DNA from: Phaeobacter sp. A36a-5a
Lineage (GTDB): Bacteria; Pseudomonadota; Alphaproteobacteria; Rhodobacterales; Rhodobacteraceae
Reading direction: 5' to 3'
NCBI RefSeq assembly: GCF_037911135.1
Contig: NZ_JBBLYU010000005.1
Location: forward strand, 124,001 to 188,000
Length of the DNA: 64,000 nt
The notes beneath the pieces are model-generated. The model did no database searches, was not told the origin of the DNA, and was given only the letters and a program-made list of their open reading frames with translations. Every line of letters begins with the position of its first letter. Position 1 is the stretch's first letter. Below are positions 49,615-58,202 of this stretch, piece after piece. The position numbers and the translations under genes were made by a program.

Positions 49615-50302
49615 CCTATCCGCCCCGATCGCGGGCATTTTTCATGGCGCTGTCCACAGCCCATGGGCCGACAAACCGCCAACCGCCATTCACAAGTCCC
49701 CAGTCGCCGGATCTCAGATGATCGACATCAACGGCTTCACCGGCGACTCGCAGGCCGATCTGACGGTGCATGGTGGAGCGGACAAGGCAATCCACCACTA
49801 CGCCAGCGAGCACTACCGCCTGTGGCAGGACGAGGCCGAGCTGCCTCCGACAGCGGTTCCGGCAGCTTTTGGCGAAAACATCGCCAGTTACGGGCTGACT
49901 GAGGACACCCTCTGCATCGGAGACATCCTGCGACTGGGAAGTGCTGTCGTTCAGATCAGCCAGGGCAGACAGCCCTGCTGGAAACTCGGTCTCTATACTC
50001 AGAACAAGCGGATGCCCTACCTGTTCCAGAAGACCGGACGCACCGGATGGTACTACCGCGTCCTTGAGCCGGGGGCGGTACAGACGCACGACGAGATCAG
50101 GCTTATCGAACGGCGCCATCCCGAATGGACCGTACACCGCGTGACCCATGCGAGGCTGACTCGCAAGATCACAGCCGGAGAGGCCGCCAGCCTGGCCGAT
50201 CTCGCTGATCTCGCCGCAGGCTGGCGCGCCGCCTTTGCGCGAATGGCAGGCGGCGACACGGGCGAAGACACCAGCGCCCGACTGGGCGGCGTGCAGGCTT
50301 AG
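49601..50302 (+). CDS. MOSC domain-containing protein (YiiM-like)
   Basis: A 233-residue protein with a MOSC beta-barrel: HKSPVAGSQMIDINGFTGDSQADLTVHGGADKAIHHY at the start and the conserved cysteine in ISQGRQPCWKLG, which in molybdenum cofactor sulfurases and mARC enzymes binds Moco or sulfur. The 3-alpha C-terminal extension (about residues 165-225) resembles YiiM, which reduces N-hydroxylated base analogues and needs Moco. It overlaps the MarR gene, so the cysteine-cluster regulator and a Moco-type reductase are made together. The start at ATG 49601 is favoured over 49577. Confidence 0.84.
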   Translation: MTRPDLSAPIAGIFHGAVHSPWADKPPTAIHKSPVAGSQMIDINGFTGDSQADLTVHGGADKAIHHYASEHYRLWQDEAELPPTAVPAAFGENIASYGLTEDTLCIGDILRLGSAVVQISQGRQPCWKLGLYTQNKRMPYLFQKTGRTGWYYRVLEPGAVQTHDEIRLIERRHPEWTVHRVTHARLTRKITAGEAASLADLADLAAGWRAAFARMAGGDTGEDTSARLGGVQA

Positions 50303-50316
50303 GCGCTGTGAAACCC

Positions 50317-50355
50317 GGCGTCCAGGACGCAGCCGTGAGCGCCGCCCTGGACGCC
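50317..50355. terminator. Hairpin between convergent MOSC and monooxygenase genes
   Basis: GGCGTCCAGG (50317-50326) and CCTGGACGCC (50346-50355) are perfect 10-bp arms with a 19-nt loop, 14 nt after the MOSC stop and 25 nt from the monooxygenase stop. Likely bidirectional terminator, though without T-tracts. Confidence 0.6.
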
Positions 50356-50379
50356 AGCCTATTTCCCGATCTGGCAGCG

Positions 50380-51867
50380 TTAGCCGGCCTGATACTGCGG
50401 GGCCGAGGCCAGAAACTGCCCATAAGCCGCCGCATCCGGGGGCGAGAATTGCTCGACCAAGGGATTCTTGCGCTTGCGCTGTTGTGCTCCCATGTCGGCC
50501 AAAAGCTCGTCGAAGTGTTTGAAATGAAACGGTGCTGAGCACAGACCGCCATAGACCTGCGCCGCAGGTCGCTCCCGGCGGCGCCAGTCCAGCATCATCT
50601 CGATATTCTGCTCCATCTCCGCCCGGCTGGGCTGGTGAGCCAGTTTGCCATCGACATAGCGAACCAGCCAATTGGCAATCATCTCGGCCGACAGGACCGT
50701 GCAAAAGCTGGAGTTGAAACCAACAAACCCCATATCGGGCAGATCCGGGTTCACCGACAGGCGATAAACGCGATACTGTCCATCGTCTTCGATCAGCTTG
50801 TCACGATACTCCTGCGCCAGATAGGGCACACCCAGCTTCCAGCCAACCGCCAGCACCGCCACATCACATGGCACCACCTCGCCGGTGCTCAGCCGCAAAC
50901 CTTCCTCCTGATAGCTCTCAAACGTGCCGATAACGGGCTTGATACTGCCATCGTTCAACGCCTCAAACAGACCTGGAGTCACAATCGGGACCGAGCAGGA
51001 CACCTCTTTTTCAATCGGCGTGGTGGGGACCATATTGTGCTTCTTCAGACCCAGTTGCAGCTTCAGCATGGTCTCCAAACCGCGAAAATTGGCCCAGACC
51101 AGAGGCTTCAACAGCGCGGCGATACCGCGTTGAAAAGGCGACTTACCCCATTGATTGAACTGCTGCTCCTGCGCCCGCATATATAGCAGCTTCTTGAAGT
51201 TGATGCCGCCGACATAATAGGGCACCCGCCAGACATTCTCCCGATAGACCAGCCGAACAGATCTCGCCCCACTCTTGGCCGCATTGACAGCAATATCGGT
51301 GGCCGATTTAGAGCCGCCCAGCACCACCACATGTTTGCCCGCAATCAGGCCGGGATCCGTATAATCAGATGAATGTATCACCTGTCCGCCACGGGCGATG
51401 AATGCGTCCTGACCGGGATGGGTGATGATGTTCTTTTCCGAAAACTGACCCGTACAGACCGCAACAAAATCGAAATCCTGTTGCCAGCTCTTCCCGGCGG
51501 CCTCCAGGGTCAGGGTCCAGCCGGGCTGCCCATCCTGACGCCGCTCCATCGCCGTAACGGAAGTGTTGAGCCGGAACAGTCGCGCCAGCCGGTGTTTCTG
51601 CGCGTAAGAATGCAGATAGGCATGAACCTGCGGACCTTTCGGCCATTCCGGGTAATCTGCGGGCATCGGATGATCGGTGTAGCAATATAGATCCTTCGGC
51701 GACTGTGTCTGCACATCCGGGTATGACCGCGACAGCTCCCAGACACCGCCGAAATCATGGCTGCGTTCATAACCGATCACCCTGTGGCCGCGTTCATCAA
51801 AGGCTTTGGCCGCAGCCAGACCACTGACACCGCCGCCAATAACCGCAACTGTTTTGCGTGTTGTCAT
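50380..51867 (-). CDS. Flavin-containing monooxygenase (FMO-like)
   Basis: A 495-residue class B flavoprotein monooxygenase. FAD-binding VIGGGVSGLAAAKAF is at the N-terminus, the second (NADPH) site is VVVLGGSKSATDIAVNAAK near residue 190, and the FMO-type GQVIHSSDY element precedes it. The length exceeds that of bacterial trimethylamine monooxygenase (about 445), and it lacks a close match to that enzyme, so the substrate is open: a ketone, amine or sulfide. A cupin gene precedes it on the same strand, 131 nt upstream, and a divergent AraC regulator follows that. Confidence 0.84.
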   Translation of the reverse strand: MTTRKTVAVIGGGVSGLAAAKAFDERGHRVIGYERSHDFGGVWELSRSYPDVQTQSPKDLYCYTDHPMPADYPEWPKGPQVHAYLHSYAQKHRLARLFRLNTSVTAMERRQDGQPGWTLTLEAAGKSWQQDFDFVAVCTGQFSEKNIITHPGQDAFIARGGQVIHSSDYTDPGLIAGKHVVVLGGSKSATDIAVNAAKSGARSVRLVYRENVWRVPYYVGGINFKKLLYMRAQEQQFNQWGKSPFQRGIAALLKPLVWANFRGLETMLKLQLGLKKHNMVPTTPIEKEVSCSVPIVTPGLFEALNDGSIKPVIGTFESYQEEGLRLSTGEVVPCDVAVLAVGWKLGVPYLAQEYRDKLIEDDGQYRVYRLSVNPDLPDMGFVGFNSSFCTVLSAEMIANWLVRYVDGKLAHQPSRAEMEQNIEMMLDWRRRERPAAQVYGGLCSAPFHFKHFDELLADMGAQQRKRKNPLVEQFSPPDAAAYGQFLASAPQYQAG

Positions 51868-51998
51868 GTCCTGTTCTCCCCTCTCGATCCAATCTGCGAT
51901 GAACCGTTCTGTCCCTCACCTGCCTCCCCGCAGGCCGGTGTGTTTCCTGCCGGAACGGAGTTGGACGGTGGCACCGCCCCACCCGCGCTCCGGATTGC

Positions 51999-52439
51999 TC
52001 ATGCGTCGGCCGGGGGTGGCAGAAAATCGACCTCATGCAGCGCAGAGAGACGCACCAGCTGCTCCGGGTCGGTCACACCGTCCAGCTCAATGAACAGGTC
52101 GAACAGTTTGCGCGCGGGCGCGACGCCGAAAATACAATGCGCCTCAGCACCGGAACGGTTGAATATCGCATGTGCTTCGCCCTTGGGCATACGCACTGTA
52201 TCCCCCGGCCCCGCCTTATGCACATCGCCCGAAAATTCCACCTCAAGCTCCCCCGACAGGACACTGATCCATTCATCCTGGGTTGGATGGATATGCGGCG
52301 GTACAAAGGTGTCGGCCGGCAGAACCGCATCCCATATGAAGGCATCGGTGCTGAGCAACTTGGGCACATAGGTCTGCCCGACAACTGTCCAGGACATGCC
52401 GCGAATACCGTCTTTTGCCTTGGTGATCCCTTTTTCCAT
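51999..52439 (-). CDS. Single-domain cupin protein
   Basis: A 146-residue cupin; ATG 52439 is preceded by GGGAGGAGA. The two cupin motifs are PPHIHPTQDEWISVLSGELEVEF (metal-binding His, His, Glu) and GDTVRMPKGEAHAIFNRSG (second His). Members include dioxygenases, isomerases and non-enzymatic binding proteins; the metal site looks intact, so an enzyme is likely. It is the first gene of the pair with the flavin monooxygenase and is divergent from an AraC regulator. This pair may process the product of the monooxygenase. Confidence 0.8.
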   Translation of the reverse strand: MEKGITKAKDGIRGMSWTVVGQTYVPKLLSTDAFIWDAVLPADTFVPPHIHPTQDEWISVLSGELEVEFSGDVHKAGPGDTVRMPKGEAHAIFNRSGAEAHCIFGVAPARKLFDLFIELDGVTDPEQLVRLSALHEVDFLPPPADA

Positions 52440-52594
52440 GACGTCTCCTCCCTGAAATTGATCTGAGACCGCCAGACTGCACCAGCGTTGCACATTCGAT
52501 TATCCAGAAAACGAACCCAATTGATGGCTGGATGGTTGAGGCTTGAAATATCTCCGGGGCAATCTAAGCTGCAGTCCTCTGATCTGGAGGCAAG

Positions 52595-53602
52595 ATGGCC
52601 ATCCCAGCCAACCCGGACACAGTTGAGCATTTGAGCAATCATCCGCTGCTGCGCACCGGGGATCTGGACGAGGCACGCCACCGGGTGGGGCAGAAATTCT
52701 GCGATCACCGGCTGGATTTCGCCAAACGGCATCAGGATCTCGCGGTCCGCCATAATCACGCAGCCGGGCGCCACTGCTCGATCAATTACCTGCACTACGG
52801 CGCCGATGTGACTATTGACCCCGGTATGTTGGACTCGTTCTACCTGTTGCAGATCCCGCTTTGCGGCCAGGCCAGCGTCCGGCATCGCGGCGCCGAGATC
52901 CTGGCCGACGCAACCACAGCAACGGTGCTCAATCCCGATCGGGACGCTTTGATGCGATGGAGCGCCGATTGCCGCAAGCTGCTGCTTCAGATCGACCGGA
53001 ATTACCTTGAAACGGTTGCGCGGCAGCTGATCGGAGCAGAACTGCCGGGGCCAATCCGTTTTGCCAGCCGCGTCGATCTGCTTGCTCCTGGCGGGCGGCG
53101 GCTGCGGCAGATGGTCTGTGCCTGCGTTCAGGCGGCAGAAGTCGGCATTTTGTTCCAAGGGCGTTTGCGTGGTTCGGATATCCGGGTGGAACAGGATCTG
53201 GCGCGAGAGCTATTGACGCGGCTGCCCAGCAATATCTCCCACATCATTGAACGGGCTGACCACGGTTCCGTGCCACCCGGCGTTCGCGCGGCGATGGGCT
53301 TCATCCACGTCAATCTCAGCAACCCAATACAGCTGACCGACATTGCGGAACATGCGGGCATGAATGTCCGCACCCTTCAAAAGGGCTTTCGCCGCGCTTT
53401 TGGGCAGAGCCCGATGCGGGTACTGCGCAACGCGCGACTGGATGCGGCCCACTATCACCTGATGGCGCAGCGCGACACACCCGACGTCACCACCGTTGCA
53501 TTTTCCAACGGGTTTTCCCACCTGGGCCGTTTTGCGCGCGACTACAAGGGACGGTTCGGGCATTCGCCCAGCCAAACCGCGCGGCGGCAATACACCCCTT
53601 AG
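52595..53602 (+). CDS. AraC-family regulator with AraC_binding_2 domain
   Basis: A 335-residue regulator. The first 210 residues form an AraC-binding-like domain (ARHRVGQKFCDHRL; INYLHYGADVTIDPG). The C-terminal 100 residues contain the two HTH motifs (LTDIAEHAGMNVRTLQKGFRRAFG and DVTTVAFSNGFSHLGRFARDYKGRFG) ending in the typical SPSQTARRQ. Regulators of this kind control aromatic or alkane catabolism (AlkS, FeaR-like). It is divergent from the cupin and monooxygenase genes, 155 nt away, so these are its probable targets. Confidence 0.86.
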   Translation: MAIPANPDTVEHLSNHPLLRTGDLDEARHRVGQKFCDHRLDFAKRHQDLAVRHNHAAGRHCSINYLHYGADVTIDPGMLDSFYLLQIPLCGQASVRHRGAEILADATTATVLNPDRDALMRWSADCRKLLLQIDRNYLETVARQLIGAELPGPIRFASRVDLLAPGGRRLRQMVCACVQAAEVGILFQGRLRGSDIRVEQDLARELLTRLPSNISHIIERADHGSVPPGVRAAMGFIHVNLSNPIQLTDIAEHAGMNVRTLQKGFRRAFGQSPMRVLRNARLDAAHYHLMAQRDTPDVTTVAFSNGFSHLGRFARDYKGRFGHSPSQTARRQYTP

Positions 53603-53645
53603 GGCCTCGACCTTGTCAGCCTGTTGCGCGGGGGCTACATCTCTC

Positions 53646-53668
53646 CGCAGACCGCAGACCGCAGACCC
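53646..53668. repeat. Short tandem repeat, three 7-bp units
   Basis: The unit CCGCAGA is repeated three times in a row and followed by CC, in the 104-nt gap before the TetR gene. It may be neutral or a small slippage-prone element; no function is implied. Confidence 0.5.
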
Positions 53669-53706
53669 GCACAGCTGCGCGACAGAGCATTCACCTCAGG
53701 ACACTG

Positions 53707-54315
53707 ATGTCAGACGGCAAGCCCAAACTCACCCGGACCGAGACCACCGCCAAACGGCGGCAGCAGATCCTTGAGGCGGCAGTCAGATGTTTTCTCGAAA
53801 CCGGCTATCACCAGACCGGTGTCCGCGATATCGCGACGCGCGCCGGCGTCAGCCTCGGTAATCTCTATAATCATTTCCCCGGCAAACATGATGTGCTGGT
53901 CGAAATCGCTGCGCTGGAACGACAGGAACTCTCGCCGTTTATCGACGCGCTCACCCAAGCGCGCCCGCCGCTTAAACTGCTCGACAGTTTTGTAAAATCC
54001 TATGCCAAATATCTCGCAGTGCCTGAAAACGTTATTCTGGGTCTGGAGATCACCAGCGAGGCCATCCGCAAACCCGATATCGCTCGGTTGTTTCTGGACA
54101 ATCGAAACGCGCTGATTGCAGCCCTCGCCAAGGTAATCGAACGCGGCATGTCCACAGATGACATGCGCCGCGATCTCGATCCGGAAGGCACGGCGCAGAT
54201 GATTGTCGATCTGATCGAAGGCAGCGCCTATCGCAGTGTCCTGGACAGGGTTCCGATCCGGCGTATGCGCGCAAACCTGCAAGGATTCATCACTGCGGCA
54301 GTTAGGGCAGAATAA
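53707..54315 (+). CDS. TetR-family transcriptional regulator
   Basis: A 202-residue TetR protein. The N-terminal HTH is clear (QILEAAVRCFLETGYHQTGVRDIATRAGVSLGNLYNHFPGK), followed by an all-helical ligand domain of the TetR_C_6 type (LEITSEAIRKPDIARLFLDNRNALIAALAKVI). It ends 3 nt from the convergent nirV gene. The upstream neighbour is the AraC regulator on the same strand, with no adjacent divergent gene, so its target is not obvious. Confidence 0.85.
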   Translation: MSDGKPKLTRTETTAKRRQQILEAAVRCFLETGYHQTGVRDIATRAGVSLGNLYNHFPGKHDVLVEIAALERQELSPFIDALTQARPPLKLLDSFVKSYAKYLAVPENVILGLEITSEAIRKPDIARLFLDNRNALIAALAKVIERGMSTDDMRRDLDPEGTAQMIVDLIEGSAYRSVLDRVPIRRMRANLQGFITAAVRAE

Positions 54316-54317
54316 CC

Positions 54318-55076
54318 TCAGATGGGCGTATCACGGACAAGTCTCACGCCCAGATGCGCCGGGGGTGACCCTACTGCACAGCCCCCACGAGCGGGATCGC
54401 GGACAAGAAACGGAACTGCCGCCAGATGCTCGCCCGCAACGAAATACGCCGGGCAACGATCGAGGCTGGCCCCGGACTCGCCGGCATAGCAGTCCTGCGT
54501 CCATTCCCATACATTGCCATCCAGATCGACAACACCATCAGGCGAAGTTGCATAACTGCCCTGGGGGCGCAGCGTCCGGCTGCGCTGCTCACCAAGGAGA
54601 TAGGCCGAAGCCCAGCTAAGATCGGGATCGCTAAAGATCGGTTCAGGCTCGGCTGGGAGTACCGGCTCCGCGAGATAGGCCCATTCCGCAACACTTGGCA
54701 GGCGATAGCCGCCATCACTGCGCGCATTGATCCACGCCAGATACTGGCTCACATCAACATGGCTCACTCCCGTTGCAGGCATTGTCTTTGCATCCTTATT
54801 GGCGCGAGTGCGCAGCTTTAGGCTGCACATCCCATCTGCGTGACAGCGGTTCCACTCGGCGACGGTGACTTCATGTCTCATGACATAAAGTCCGCGCCCA
54901 GCATCTGGCTCCATGGCGGCCAGAACCAGCTCTGGATGGACACTCTCCCCCGCCGACCCGATGGGCCCGCGAGGGAGATATTGTCCAAGCGCCCAGATCA
55001 GCGCTGCCGCCACAGCCAGGCCAAGACCCAGCAGGGCTATCCGGTTCCCGATATCGTGCGAAATGGCGGCAGTCAT
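54318..55076 (-). CDS. nirV: NirV, SUMF1/formylglycine-generating-enzyme-like protein
   Basis: A 252-residue protein with one N-terminal transmembrane segment (LLGLGLAVAAALIWALGQYL) and a periplasmic FGE-sulfatase-like domain (MRHEVTVAEWNRCHADG, GYRLPSVAEWAY, LDGNVWEWTQDCYAG, and RGGCAVGSPPAHLGVRLVRD). NirV occurs next to nirK in many denitrifiers; its reaction is unknown and it is not essential for NirK activity in Rhodobacter, as I recall. It follows nirK by 38 nt, so they share a transcript. The cysteine pair of true FGE enzymes is not evident. Confidence 0.84.
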   Translation of the reverse strand: MTAAISHDIGNRIALLGLGLAVAAALIWALGQYLPRGPIGSAGESVHPELVLAAMEPDAGRGLYVMRHEVTVAEWNRCHADGMCSLKLRTRANKDAKTMPATGVSHVDVSQYLAWINARSDGGYRLPSVAEWAYLAEPVLPAEPEPIFSDPDLSWASAYLLGEQRSRTLRPQGSYATSPDGVVDLDGNVWEWTQDCYAGESGASLDRCPAYFVAGEHLAAVPFLVRDPARGGCAVGSPPAHLGVRLVRDTPI

Positions 55077-55114
55077 GTGGGCTTTCCTTCTGCAAGCGCT
55101 GGTGGCGCAGCCGT

Positions 55115-56338
55115 TCAGGTTTCAAAGCTACGGGGAGCAACCACCTGTTCCATCAGCGCATTGTTCCAGGCCCCATCGACCACAAAATGCGCTGTGGCGC
55201 CCAGTAGAACCGCCTCGATCAGATTGTGGTTCACATAGGCATAAACGCCGGGTTGTTCGAAGGTATACATCGCCGCCATGGCACTTCCGCCGCGCACGAA
55301 CCAGCTCTCGATGCCAGTCAGCGGCGCATCTGTGAACGACCCTGTTTCCCACACATAGTTACCATGCCCACCAATCAGGTGCGGACGCGAGTCGCGATTG
55401 GCCTGATTGTGGATCATCAGAACGGTCTCACCGACTTTGGCCCGCAGGGCGTTTTCACCCGTCAGCGCGCCAACCGCACCATTGAACACGGAATGGGTCG
55501 GCACCAGAGTGCGCATCGCTTCGATACTGTCGGCGTAGTCGTCACCGGCCAAATCGTAGGTCCGGTAATCGCCGTTTTCATCCATCGGCAGATAGTAATC
55601 CTGCTCGCCGATATAGGCGATACTGTCATAGCGCAGCGGGTTACCCTCACCGTCTTTCAGACCATCGCGCGGCAGCACCATAATGGCACCATTCATACCA
55701 TGCGTGACATGATAGGGGATCATCGCGCCGCCCGGCGCACAGTGATAGGTGAAGCAGCCGGCCTTGGTTGCCTTCCAGCGCAAGACGGTTTCTTCGCCGG
55801 GGAAGACATGGGTCAGACCGCCTCCGCCCAACGCCCCTGTCGAGGCATGGAAGTCGATATTGTGCTCCATCTGGCTATCGGTCGGATTGCGCAAAGTGAG
55901 TTCGACGTAGTCGCCTTCATGCACGATAATCAGCGGACCGGGGACCGACCCGTTGTAGGTCAACGCCCAGATTTCGGCGCCGGTATCCTCATCCACAACC
56001 ATCAGTCGTTCTTCTGTGATCAACTCGATCTCGACGATTTTCGGACCACCGGTTGCGACCTGCTCGTGCTTGGGGGCAAAGGGAGGTGCAACCAGTTCCT
56101 GTTTGACGCGGGTATAGCCGGAGAGATCAACCGGCGCCGCCTCGGCCTGAGCCTGTGCTTCGGCCTGAATGAACCGTGGCGCCGCGCCGCGCAGTGGCGG
56201 AACAGCGGCCCGACGAGCTGCACCATTCGCCGCGGATGCCAGTCCGCCGGTCAGGGCCGCAGCACTCGCCAGAACTGTCCCACGCAAAACGTTGCGACGG
56301 CTTGTGGGTGCAAGTCCGGGATTGAAGCGTTTGGTCAT
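55115..56338 (-). CDS. nirK: Copper-containing nitrite reductase NirK (class II)
   Basis: A 407-residue periplasmic enzyme that reduces nitrite to NO. ATG 56338 follows AAGGAG by 7 nt. [20 protein letters not shown] is a twin-arginine signal. Type 1 copper ligands are His159, Cys200, His210 and Met215; type 2 ligands are His164, His199 and a His in AYVNHNL near the end; the catalytic Asp is 162. The extra residue between Cys200 and His210 ([11 protein letters not shown]) marks the longer class II form as in Rhodobacter. An Ala/Gln-rich linker follows the signal. The NnrR-type site at 56514 should control it. Confidence 0.94.
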   Translation of the reverse strand: MTKRFNPGLAPTSRRNVLRGTVLASAAALTGGLASAANGAARRAAVPPLRGAAPRFIQAEAQAQAEAAPVDLSGYTRVKQELVAPPFAPKHEQVATGGPKIVEIELITEERLMVVDEDTGAEIWALTYNGSVPGPLIIVHEGDYVELTLRNPTDSQMEHNIDFHASTGALGGGGLTHVFPGEETVLRWKATKAGCFTYHCAPGGAMIPYHVTHGMNGAIMVLPRDGLKDGEGNPLRYDSIAYIGEQDYYLPMDENGDYRTYDLAGDDYADSIEAMRTLVPTHSVFNGAVGALTGENALRAKVGETVLMIHNQANRDSRPHLIGGHGNYVWETGSFTDAPLTGIESWFVRGGSAMAAMYTFEQPGVYAYVNHNLIEAVLLGATAHFVVDGAWNNALMEQVVAPRSFET

Positions 56339-56513
56339 TGTCACTCTCCTTATCATTCGATCAGCCCAAAATCGGCGGGCGTTGTGAGTGGAATAGGGGT
56401 CTCCGGCCGCTCAGGGGCGGAGGCGTCCTTTCCTGCGCCGATGCAGCCGGAAGACAGCGCATCCCGCAGGTCTTGGTGTCGCGATTAATCTAGCTCGTCA
56501 CACCCGACAGAAC

Positions 56514-56529
56514 TTTGCGGCAGCGCAAA
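56514..56529. promoter_or_regulatory. NnrR/Crp-Fnr-type binding site between nirK and the regulator gene
   Basis: TTTGCG-GCAG-CGCAAA is a perfect 6-bp inverted repeat with 4-nt centre, the TTGCG-N4-CGCAA type recognised by NnrR/Dnr proteins. It lies 176 nt before nirK and 121 nt before the regulator, in a 296-nt divergent gap that shows no gene. A matching site stands before norC. Confidence 0.72.
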
Positions 56530-56634
56530 GACGGCGCGGCTTTTTGGCTGCGAGAGCGGCAACAGACTAAAGACATGGGTGACCATCACCGCGATATCGC
56601 GATAGGATGAACCAGTTCCTTGTTCGGAGATGCC

Positions 56635-57324
56635 GTGCGCCACCTACATGAAAGCCTGCTTCGACCGCTGCCGCCCTTCTCGCAGCTGGAGGATATCCAG
56701 ATCCGCAGAATTCTTGATCAGGCAAGCAGCCGCGGCCTCGGACCCGGAGAGACCATCTTTGAAGAAGGGGCGCCTGCTGATCGCTTCTACCTGCTTCTGG
56801 ACGGCACCATCCGCGTCGTCAGGATCACCAGCGACGGCGATCAGGTCACCTCTCTCCACATCCCATCCGGGCAGCTCTTCGGTATCGCCAAGGCATTGGG
56901 ACAGGACCGCTACCCTGCAACGGCTTTGACCGCCAGTGAGGCGCTGATCCTGTCATGGCCGACCTCGCTGTGGAACAGCTTCACCGCTGACTACCCGGGC
57001 TTTGCAACTGAGACATATAAAACTGTCGGCGCCCGGGTGGGTGAGATGAACACCCGCATCATGGAAATGTCGACCCAGCATGTCGAACAGCGCATCGCCC
57101 GTGCGCTGCTGCGGCTGATCAATCAATCCGGTGTCAAGGTGGCCGAGGGCATCGAGATCGGATTTCCGATCACCCGCCAGGATGTATCTGAACTGACCGG
57201 CACCACGCTGCACACGGTCAGCCGCCTGCTGAGTGCCTGGGAAAAAGACGGCATGGTCAGCAGTAAACGCAAGAAGATCACAATCTGTGATCCGCATCGA
57301 CTGATGCTGCTCAGCGATCCCTGA
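56635..57324 (+). CDS. nnrR: NnrR-like Crp/Fnr-family regulator of denitrification
   Basis: A 229-residue Crp/Fnr protein. GTG 56635 follows GGAGA; a TTG at 56620 (234 residues) is the alternative. The cyclic-nucleotide-like domain (GETIFEEGAPADRFYLLLDGTIRV) is followed by a dimer helix and an HTH (ITRQDVSELTGTTLHTVSRLLSAWEKDG). The only cysteine is near the end, so it is not an Fe-S Fnr; NnrR and Dnr sense NO through haem or another route. It sits between nirK and nor genes, both with its type of site. In Rhodobacter NnrR activates exactly these genes. Confidence 0.82.
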   Translation: MRHLHESLLRPLPPFSQLEDIQIRRILDQASSRGLGPGETIFEEGAPADRFYLLLDGTIRVVRITSDGDQVTSLHIPSGQLFGIAKALGQDRYPATALTASEALILSWPTSLWNSFTADYPGFATETYKTVGARVGEMNTRIMEMSTQHVEQRIARALLRLINQSGVKVAEGIEIGFPITRQDVSELTGTTLHTVSRLLSAWEKDGMVSSKRKKITICDPHRLMLLSDP

Positions 57325-57379
57325 TCGCGCGGCGGGTCGGCTTGCCTGCCTAGCGTCATCGCTGGCCGCAGGAACCGAC

Positions 57380-57610
57380 TTAACCCCGGTCGCCGCGAGC
57401 CAAGCGAACTGCCTCAGCCAGTTCGAGGCGAAACATATCCTCGTTAAGGTGATATTCGGCGCAGGCCTCTGCAACCGAATGAAATGGGCTGACCATGCAG
57501 CCGACGCACAACATGCCATGATCCATGAAAACCCGCAGTGTTTCCGGCCAGGTGGTCAGCAGCACGTCAAGCGGCAGGTCAGGGTCATCCAGTTTTGGTG
57601 GCAATTTCAC
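57380..57610 (-). CDS. DUF1858 domain-containing small protein
   Basis: A 76-residue protein of the DUF1858 family: LPLDVLLTTWPETLRVFMDHGMLCVGCMVSPFHSVAEAC. The CxxC plus a further Cys could bind a metal or be redox active. Homologues are common beside nitric oxide and hybrid-cluster (Hcp, YtfE) genes, and a role in NO response is inferred. It is divergent from norC and shares the NnrR-type site in the 127-nt gap. Confidence 0.8.
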   Translation of the reverse strand: MKLPPKLDDPDLPLDVLLTTWPETLRVFMDHGMLCVGCMVSPFHSVAEACAEYHLNEDMFRLELAEAVRLARGDRG

Positions 57611-57661
57611 AAGCCTGTCCTCTCTTCGATATCACGCTAACAGCCGCAATCGCGCCGAACC

Positions 57662-57675
57662 TTGCGCTTGCGCAA
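57662..57675. promoter_or_regulatory. NnrR-type site before norC
   Basis: TTGCG-CTTG-CGCAA is a perfect inverted repeat, 62 nt before the norC start, and matches the site upstream of nirK. It could serve norCBQD and the divergent DUF1858 gene. Confidence 0.72.
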
Positions 57676-57737
57676 CCTTTGCCGCTGCGCCGCGCGCTAT
57701 CACCGGATGATCAGCAACTGCCGGAAAGGGCCAAGCC

Positions 57738-58190
57738 ATGGCTGAATTTCTGACCAAGTCGCGGGCGCGCAATGTGTTCTACGGAGGGTCAATCTTCTTC
57801 GTCGTCGTGTTTATTGGCATGACCGTGCACAGCCACCGCTACGTCGTGACCACCTCGACCGCAGGAATGCCCCTGACCGAAGAGGTCAGCCTCGGCAAAC
57901 GTGTCTGGGAGCGTCACTCCTGCATCAACTGTCACACGCTGCACGGCGAAGGTGCCTATTTTGCCCCCGAAGTCGGCAATGTCATGACCCGCTGGGGCGT
58001 TCAGGACGAACCGGAAGAGGCCTTCGAGACACTGAAGAACTGGATGGAGAGCCAGCCCAGCGGTGTCGAGGGTCGCCGTCAGATGCCGTATTTCCAACTC
58101 ACCGACGAAGAGATCCGGGGCCTGGCCGAATTTCTGCGATGGGCCGATCAGACCGACACTCAGGGCTGGCCGCCCAATGACGCGGGCTAA
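57738..58190 (+). CDS. norC: Nitric oxide reductase cytochrome c subunit NorC
   Basis: A 150-residue membrane-anchored c-type cytochrome. One transmembrane helix (residues 14-30) anchors it in the inner membrane, and the haem c motif is Cys62-Ile-Asn-Cys65-His66. RRQMPYF supplies the axial Met. NorC receives electrons from periplasmic cytochromes and passes them to NorB for 2 NO to N2O. It is the first gene of norCBQD, with norB 12 nt downstream. Confidence 0.95.
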   Translation: MAEFLTKSRARNVFYGGSIFFVVVFIGMTVHSHRYVVTTSTAGMPLTEEVSLGKRVWERHSCINCHTLHGEGAYFAPEVGNVMTRWGVQDEPEEAFETLKNWMESQPSGVEGRRQMPYFQLTDEEIRGLAEFLRWADQTDTQGWPPNDAG

Positions 58191-58202
58191 GGGAGAGACA
58201 CA

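Noticed and set aside
49616-50704. 362-codon open frame on the minus strand
   Set aside because: It overlaps the MOSC gene and the end of the monooxygenase gene, both with clear domains.
52073-53158. 361-codon open frame on the minus strand
   Set aside because: It crosses the divergent cupin and AraC genes in another frame and would cover both promoters.
55226-56488. 420-codon open frame on the plus strand
   Set aside because: Antisense to nirK, which has all copper ligands; no domain in the shadow product.
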